From positions 62,001 through 126,000 of the forward strand of contig JASGKW010000005.1 in the NCBI GenBank assembly GCA_049840515.1: a stretch of DNA of 64,000 bases. The letters are read 5' to 3'. Each line of letters begins with the position of its first letter. Position 1 is the first letter of the stretch. This document shows, piece after piece, positions 59,826 to 64,000 of the stretch. Below the pieces are notes generated by a model. The model did not search any database and was not told the DNA's origin. It was given only the letters and a program-made list of their open reading frames with translations. The position numbers were made by a program, and so were the translations under genes. Source of the DNA: Muricomes sp049840515 (GTDB lineage Bacteria; Bacillota; Clostridia; Lachnospirales; Lachnospiraceae).

Positions 59826-62471
59826 ATGAACTTTATGAACAGAAAAATTCAAGGCAGGCAGATCCAAAAAAACAGACAGGACACCGAGCTGAAACTACGC
59901 TCCTATGCTTTTTTAACTGTAGAAGAACTGTTTGCACGCTTATCCTCCACACAGGAGGGGCTTACAAGAGAAGAAATCGAAGAGAGACAGGAGGAGTTCG
60001 GCAAAAACGTAATTACCGTAGGAAATAAAAATACAATGCTGCACAGGCTGAGAGAAGCGACTATCAATGCTTTTAATATTATTTTGATTCTCATTGCGGT
60101 CATTACTTATTTCACAGATGTTGTCGCATCATCAAGGCCTGATTACCTCACCGTGACCATCATTCTGGCTCTGGTGCTTTTATCCAGTTTGGTTGCCTTT
60201 GTACAAAGCCAGCGCTCCAACACTGCCGCAGAGAAATTGTCTAAGATGATTTCTAACAAAGCGGATGTGTGGAGAGAGGGAGAGTTGATTCAAATCCCCA
60301 TGGATGAGATAGTTCCAGGTGACATCATCCGGCTTTCAGCAGGTGACATGCTTCCGGCGGATGTGCGGTTTTTAACAACAAAAGACGCTTTTATCGCACA
60401 GGCGGCGCTGACAGGAGAATCCAATCCGGTGGAGAAATTCAGTGACATCAAAAATGATTCAGGTGATGGGCTGACAGATATACAAAACATTGGTTTTATG
60501 GGCTCCAATATGGTGAGCGGCAGTGCCACAGCCGTAGCACTGGCGACCGGAAATGATACCTATTTCGGCTCAATGGCAAAATCCCTGTCAGGTGACAGGG
60601 CGAAGACCAGTTTTGAGCGGGGTGTAGATTCCGTCAGCAGGCTTCTCGTCCGCATGATGCTCGTTATGGTTCCGGTTGTATTTTTGATTAACGGTCTGGC
60701 AAAAGGGGAATGGCCGGGTGCCCTTCTTTTTGCTATCAGCATTGCGGTGGGGCTTACCCCGGAAATGCTGCCTGTTATTATGACCTCTACCCTTGCGAAG
60801 GGGGCAGTTTCAATGTCCAGACACAAGGTGATTGTCCGCACCCTTGGCGCAATACAGGCATTTGGAGAAATGAACGTGCTCTGCACCGATAAAACAGGGA
60901 CATTGACCGAGGATAAGATTGTACTGGAAAAATATATGAACCTCTATGGCGAGGAGGATGCCCGCATTCTGAGGCATGCGTATCTCAACAGCTATTTTCA
61001 GACGGGACTTAAAAACCTGATCGACCTTGCCATTATCAATCGGGCTGAGCAAAATGAACTTGCAGATATCCTTGATTCTTATACCTGTATAGATGAAATT
61101 CCATTTGACTTTTCACGCCGCAGAATGAGTGTTGTTTTGGCCGATAAAAGTGGAAAACAGCAGCTCATCACAAAAGGGGCGGTGGAGGAAATGATTAAAA
61201 TTTCATCCTTTGTTGAGCTGGATGGCTGTGTTTTGCCGATGGATGAAGAAACGAAGCGGGCCGCCCTTAAAGTTTATGAAAAGCATAATACAGAGGGTCT
61301 GCGTATGATTGCTGTTGCCCAGAAAAATGAAGTTCCCGGAGCCGGAATGTTCAGTGTGCAGGACGAAAAGGATATGGTTCTTATTGGTTTCGTAGGCTTC
61401 CTTGATCCGCCCAAGGAGAGCGCTAAGGCAGCCATTGCCGCGCTGGGAGAACATGGAGTCAGAACGGTGGTTCTCACTGGGGACAGTGAAGGTGTTGCTG
61501 TAAAAGTCTGCGGCAAAGTGGGGGTTGATACCTCCCGCACGCTGACAGGCCGTGATGTGGAGCACATGGATGATGCCGCATTGTTAGATGCGGTTAAAAC
61601 CTGCAATTTGTTTGCTAAACTGTCACCTTCTCAAAAGGAGCGCGTAGTCAGAGCACTTCAAACTGCGGGGTATACAGTTGGATATATGGGGGATGGCATC
61701 AACGATGCCCCTGCCCTGCGTCAGGCGGATGTAGGGATTTCTGTGGACAGCGCCGTAGATATCGCCAAGGAAACAGCCGATATTATTTTGCTGGAAAAAG
61801 ATTTGATGGTACTTGAAGAAGGGGTTATTGAGGGCCGCCGCACCTTTGGGAATATTGTAAAATATATTAAAATGGCGGCAAGCGGAAACTTCGGTAATAT
61901 GATTTCTGTCATCGCTGCCAGTATATTTCTTCCGTTTCTGCCCATGCTTCCGGTTCAGATATTGACACAGAATCTGCTGTGTGATTTCTCTCAGATGGGA
62001 ATACCCTTTGACCATGTGGATGAGGAATATTTGAAAAAGCCCCGCAAATGGGAGACCAGGTCAATCCAGTCCTTTATGGCATTCATGGGGCCGCTTAGTT
62101 CTATATTTGATATCTTGTGCTTTGCAGTTATGTGGTGGGCAATTAAAGCGAATACGCTGGAGCTTGCGCCATTATTCCAGTGCGGATGGTTTGTGTTCGG
62201 AACGGTATCACAGGTATTGGTCATCCACATGATACGTACTGGTAAAACTCCATTCCTCCAGAGCAAACCATCTATGCCGCTGTTCTTGTCTACATTTATT
62301 GTAGCGGTGGTGGCGTTGGCAGCAGGCTTTACAAATCTTGCAGTAGGTATTGACATGCATCGGCTGCCGCTCCGGTTTATTCCGTGGCTTGTGTTAATTC
62401 TGGCAGGATACCTTCTGTGTGTCCAGCTTATTAAAAAGGTGTATGTGCGTCGGTATGGAGAATGGATGTAG
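59826..62471 (+). CDS. mgtA: Magnesium-transporting P-type ATPase (MgtA type)
   Basis: An 881-residue P3B ATPase that imports Mg2+. TGESNPVEKF is the actuator loop; the phosphorylation site is CTDKTGTLTEDKIVLE with the MgtA-specific continuation YLNSYFQTGLKNLIDLAI; nucleotide-binding KGAVEEM and hinge GDGINDAPALRQADVGI follow. Ten membrane helices are expected, the last ones at the C-terminus. ATG 59826 is 9 bp after AAAGGA; ATG 59784 and 59817 precede or overlap that site. Its 3' end overlaps the converging response-regulator gene by 41 bp. Confidence 0.93.
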   Translation: MNFMNRKIQGRQIQKNRQDTELKLRSYAFLTVEELFARLSSTQEGLTREEIEERQEEFGKNVITVGNKNTMLHRLREATINAFNIILILIAVITYFTDVVASSRPDYLTVTIILALVLLSSLVAFVQSQRSNTAAEKLSKMISNKADVWREGELIQIPMDEIVPGDIIRLSAGDMLPADVRFLTTKDAFIAQAALTGESNPVEKFSDIKNDSGDGLTDIQNIGFMGSNMVSGSATAVALATGNDTYFGSMAKSLSGDRAKTSFERGVDSVSRLLVRMMLVMVPVVFLINGLAKGEWPGALLFAISIAVGLTPEMLPVIMTSTLAKGAVSMSRHKVIVRTLGAIQAFGEMNVLCTDKTGTLTEDKIVLEKYMNLYGEEDARILRHAYLNSYFQTGLKNLIDLAIINRAEQNELADILDSYTCIDEIPFDFSRRRMSVVLADKSGKQQLITKGAVEEMIKISSFVELDGCVLPMDEETKRAALKVYEKHNTEGLRMIAVAQKNEVPGAGMFSVQDEKDMVLIGFVGFLDPPKESAKAAIAALGEHGVRTVVLTGDSEGVAVKVCGKVGVDTSRTLTGRDVEHMDDAALLDAVKTCNLFAKLSPSQKERVVRALQTAGYTVGYMGDGINDAPALRQADVGISVDSAVDIAKETADIILLEKDLMVLEEGVIEGRRTFGNIVKYIKMAASGNFGNMISVIAASIFLPFLPMLPVQILTQNLLCDFSQMGIPFDHVDEEYLKKPRKWETRSIQSFMAFMGPLSSIFDILCFAVMWWAIKANTLELAPLFQCGWFVFGTVSQVLVIHMIRTGKTPFLQSKPSMPLFLSTFIVAVVALAAGFTNLAVGIDMHRLPLRFIPWLVLILAGYLLCVQLIKKVYVRRYGEWM

Positions 62472-63168
62472 CATCCTCCTTCATCCGGTAGCCCACACCG
62501 ACCTCTGTAAATATATATTTGGGCTGTGCGGGATCTTTTTCTAATTTTCGGCGGATATTTGCCATATTCACCCGCAATATTTTGTTATTATCATCCGCAA
62601 AAGGTCCCCAGATTTTGGAAAGGATGGTGGCATAGGTCATCACCTTTCCGGAATTTTGGGCGAGCAGAGCAACAATTTTGTACTCTATAGGTGTTAAATG
62701 CACTTCTTTGCCATCAACAGTCACCAGACGTTTAGAAAAGTCCAGAATCAGTCCCTGACACTGATAAGGGCGGATATAGAGCGAATCATTGGTCAGCAGC
62801 CGGTTGGAGTGCCGGAGGGATGTGCGGATGCGGGCCAGCAGTTCAAAGGTCCCGAAAGGCTTGGTGACATAATCGTCTGCACCCAAATCTAAAGCTGTCA
62901 CCTTCTCAATCTCACTGGAGCGGGCTGATATAACGATAATTGGAATACTTGACCAGGTTCTCACTGTCTCAATAAGAGTATTGCCGTCCATATCAGGCAG
63001 ACCCAAGTCCAGCAGAATAATGTCCGGGCACTGTGAACGGATGATGCTCAGCCCGTCCTCCCCGGTGTCTGCATGAAGGACTTTATACTCGTGTTTCTTT
63101 AAGATTTTCCCCATAAAAGTCTGTATATTCTTCTCATCTTCAATAATCAATATTGTAAATTTATGCAT
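62431..63168 (-). CDS. kdpE: KdpE-like OmpR-family response regulator
   Basis: A 245-residue regulator. The receiver has IIEDEKN, the phospho-acceptor Asp in IILLDLGLPDMDG, and the Lys in DYVTKPFG; the winged-helix DNA-binding domain shows LTPIEYKIVALLAQNSGKV and VNMANIRRKLEKDP, ending with TEVGVGYRM. These match KdpE, partner of the K+-sensing kinase KdpD. An extra 13-residue tail runs into the mgtA 3' end. Its ATG overlaps the kinase stop by 8 bp. No kdpFABC genes lie in the window. Confidence 0.88.
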   Translation of the reverse strand: MHKFTILIIEDEKNIQTFMGKILKKHEYKVLHADTGEDGLSIIRSQCPDIILLDLGLPDMDGNTLIETVRTWSSIPIIVISARSSEIEKVTALDLGADDYVTKPFGTFELLARIRTSLRHSNRLLTNDSLYIRPYQCQGLILDFSKRLVTVDGKEVHLTPIEYKIVALLAQNSGKVMTYATILSKIWGPFADDNNKILRVNMANIRRKLEKDPAQPKYIFTEVGVGYRMKEDATSILHTDAHTPF

Positions 63169-64000
63169 GGTATTTTCCTACCTTTTCCTTAGAAAGAATG
63201 AAAGTAAATTCAGCCCCTTCTTTATGATTATGGGCGCTGATTGTACCGCTGTGAGCGGTGATGATTGTCTGGCAGATAGAAAGGCCGACCCCCATTCCCC
63301 GGTGGCCGTCGGCAACATCGCTCTGGTAAGCTCCTGTAAATATGGAGGGAATCTGTGTCTCCGCCAATCCGACACCATAATCCCGGATTGTGAAAGAAAC
63401 CTCGTCCCCGTAATCCTCAATGATTAACTCTATGGGCTTATCACTCTTTGAGTGCACAAAGGCATTCGCCAGAAGATTAATTAAAACCTGTTCTATGAGA
63501 GTGGCATCCATGGGTATGATGAGCGGTTCATGGGGCATTGTGACGGACACCTTCAATTCGGGATAGCGTCTTCGAGTGCGCATAATTGCTTCCGACACCA
63601 CTTCTTCTGCCAATTCAGGTGATTTTTTTACTTTGCCGGAGATATTGTGAATCCGGGTCACGGTCAGTAGATTTTCCACCATATTTAACAGCCAGTTGGC
63701 ATCCCCGTTTATATTGGAAATCAGCTCTCCAGGCGTTCTGCCTCCGTGAGATTCTCATAATCTTCCATATAGGAGGAGGAAGAGCCGATAATGCTGGTGA
63801 GAGGCGTGCGCAGGTCGTGGGAGACCGCTCTTAAAAGATTTGCCCGTATCCTTTCTTTTTCTGCCTCCGCCAGTTTCTTTTCACGCTCGTCAATTATCGC
63901 TTTTTGCTGTTTCAGCCTTGTTGTAAATGTGCAGGTCAAGATTGTGATGGCGAGCATACCTGAAAATGTCACAGGATACCCATTAGGGCAATATTCATTT
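63161..64000 (-). CDS. kdpD: KdpD-like sensor histidine kinase, C-terminal part, frameshifted and cut by the window end
   Basis: The frame entering from the right edge shows a membrane helix (YPVTFSGMLAITILTCTFTT), a short coil, and the phospho-acceptor His in RAVSHDLRTPLTSIIGSSS. It breaks after TEAERLE near 63725; the next frame resumes LISNINGDANWLLNMVENLL and carries the N box LIEQVLINLLANAFVHS, DYGVGL and GMGVGLSICQTIITAHSG. One missing base explains the break. This order is the C-terminal half of KdpD; the N-terminal sensor and Usp domains would lie beyond the window. Confidence 0.82.

Noticed and set aside
1..64000. CRISPR arrays, rRNA or tRNA genes
   Set aside because: No regularly spaced short repeats and no rRNA or cloverleaf sequences were seen anywhere in the window.

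Overview
The window is low-to-mid GC DNA from a Gram-positive anaerobe. The best fit is a gut clostridium of the family Lachnospiraceae. This rests on Shine-Dalgarno-led genes with strict TTGACA/TATAAT promoters, a T-box leader, an L10 leader, rpoB and rpoC of clostridial type, lipoprotein sugar-binding proteins, and transporter families common in that group. The family-level placement is inference from gene content, not a database match.

Region 1 (1-6.1 kb) is an iron-complex uptake locus: the end of a binding protein, a FecCD permease, its ATPase, and a pair of fused membrane/ATPase transporters. A YgbA-like Cys-rich protein and a DUF454 membrane protein follow. Region 2 (6.1-9.7 kb) holds a T-box leader with no obvious amino-acid gene behind it, a palindromic repeat with decayed tandem remnants, a TIGR04076-like protein, an aldo/keto reductase and an NhaC antiporter.

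Region 3 (9.7-31.3 kb) looks like one catabolic regulon for an unidentified sugar, polyol or sugar acid. A leftward operon encodes a shikimate-dehydrogenase-like enzyme, a cupin phosphoglucose isomerase, a phosphotriesterase-family hydrolase, a KDPG-type aldolase and a 2-hydroxyacid dehydrogenase; an IS110-family element splits it. Rightward units encode an SDR, a flavodoxin-fold oxidoreductase, two complete ABC sugar importers, a zinc alcohol dehydrogenase, an SMP-30 lactonase and an ATC-hydrolase-like protein. A leftward glycerol-dehydrogenase-like gene closes the region. Related TGTTA/TAACA operator-like sites lie at several of its promoters. No local regulator, sugar kinase or sugar-acid dehydratase is visible.

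Region 4 (31.9-39.9 kb) has a small membrane protein, a 1072-residue hybrid sensor kinase with two solute-binding domains, a CoA-disulfide-reductase/rhodanese/TusA/DsrE fusion, and a MotA/MotB-like pair. Region 5 (40.2-59.3 kb) is the information-processing core rpmG-secE-nusG-rplK-rplA and rplJ-rplL, then rpoB-rpoC. The usual rplL-rpoB junction is broken by about 7.5 kb carrying a Ktr potassium system, pyruvate kinase, an FGGY kinase, araD and an M20 peptidase. Region 6 (59.4-64 kb) is a structured leader with a 37-codon ORF, an MgtA magnesium ATPase, and a converging KdpDE-like pair that runs off the window.

Nine genes carry ten single-base-scale frameshifts while otherwise reading as complete proteins, so sequencing or assembly error is the likeliest cause. 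A family of 140-180 bp palindromic elements with covarying terminal inverted repeats occurs in three full copies plus fragments, and is one of the least explained signals here.
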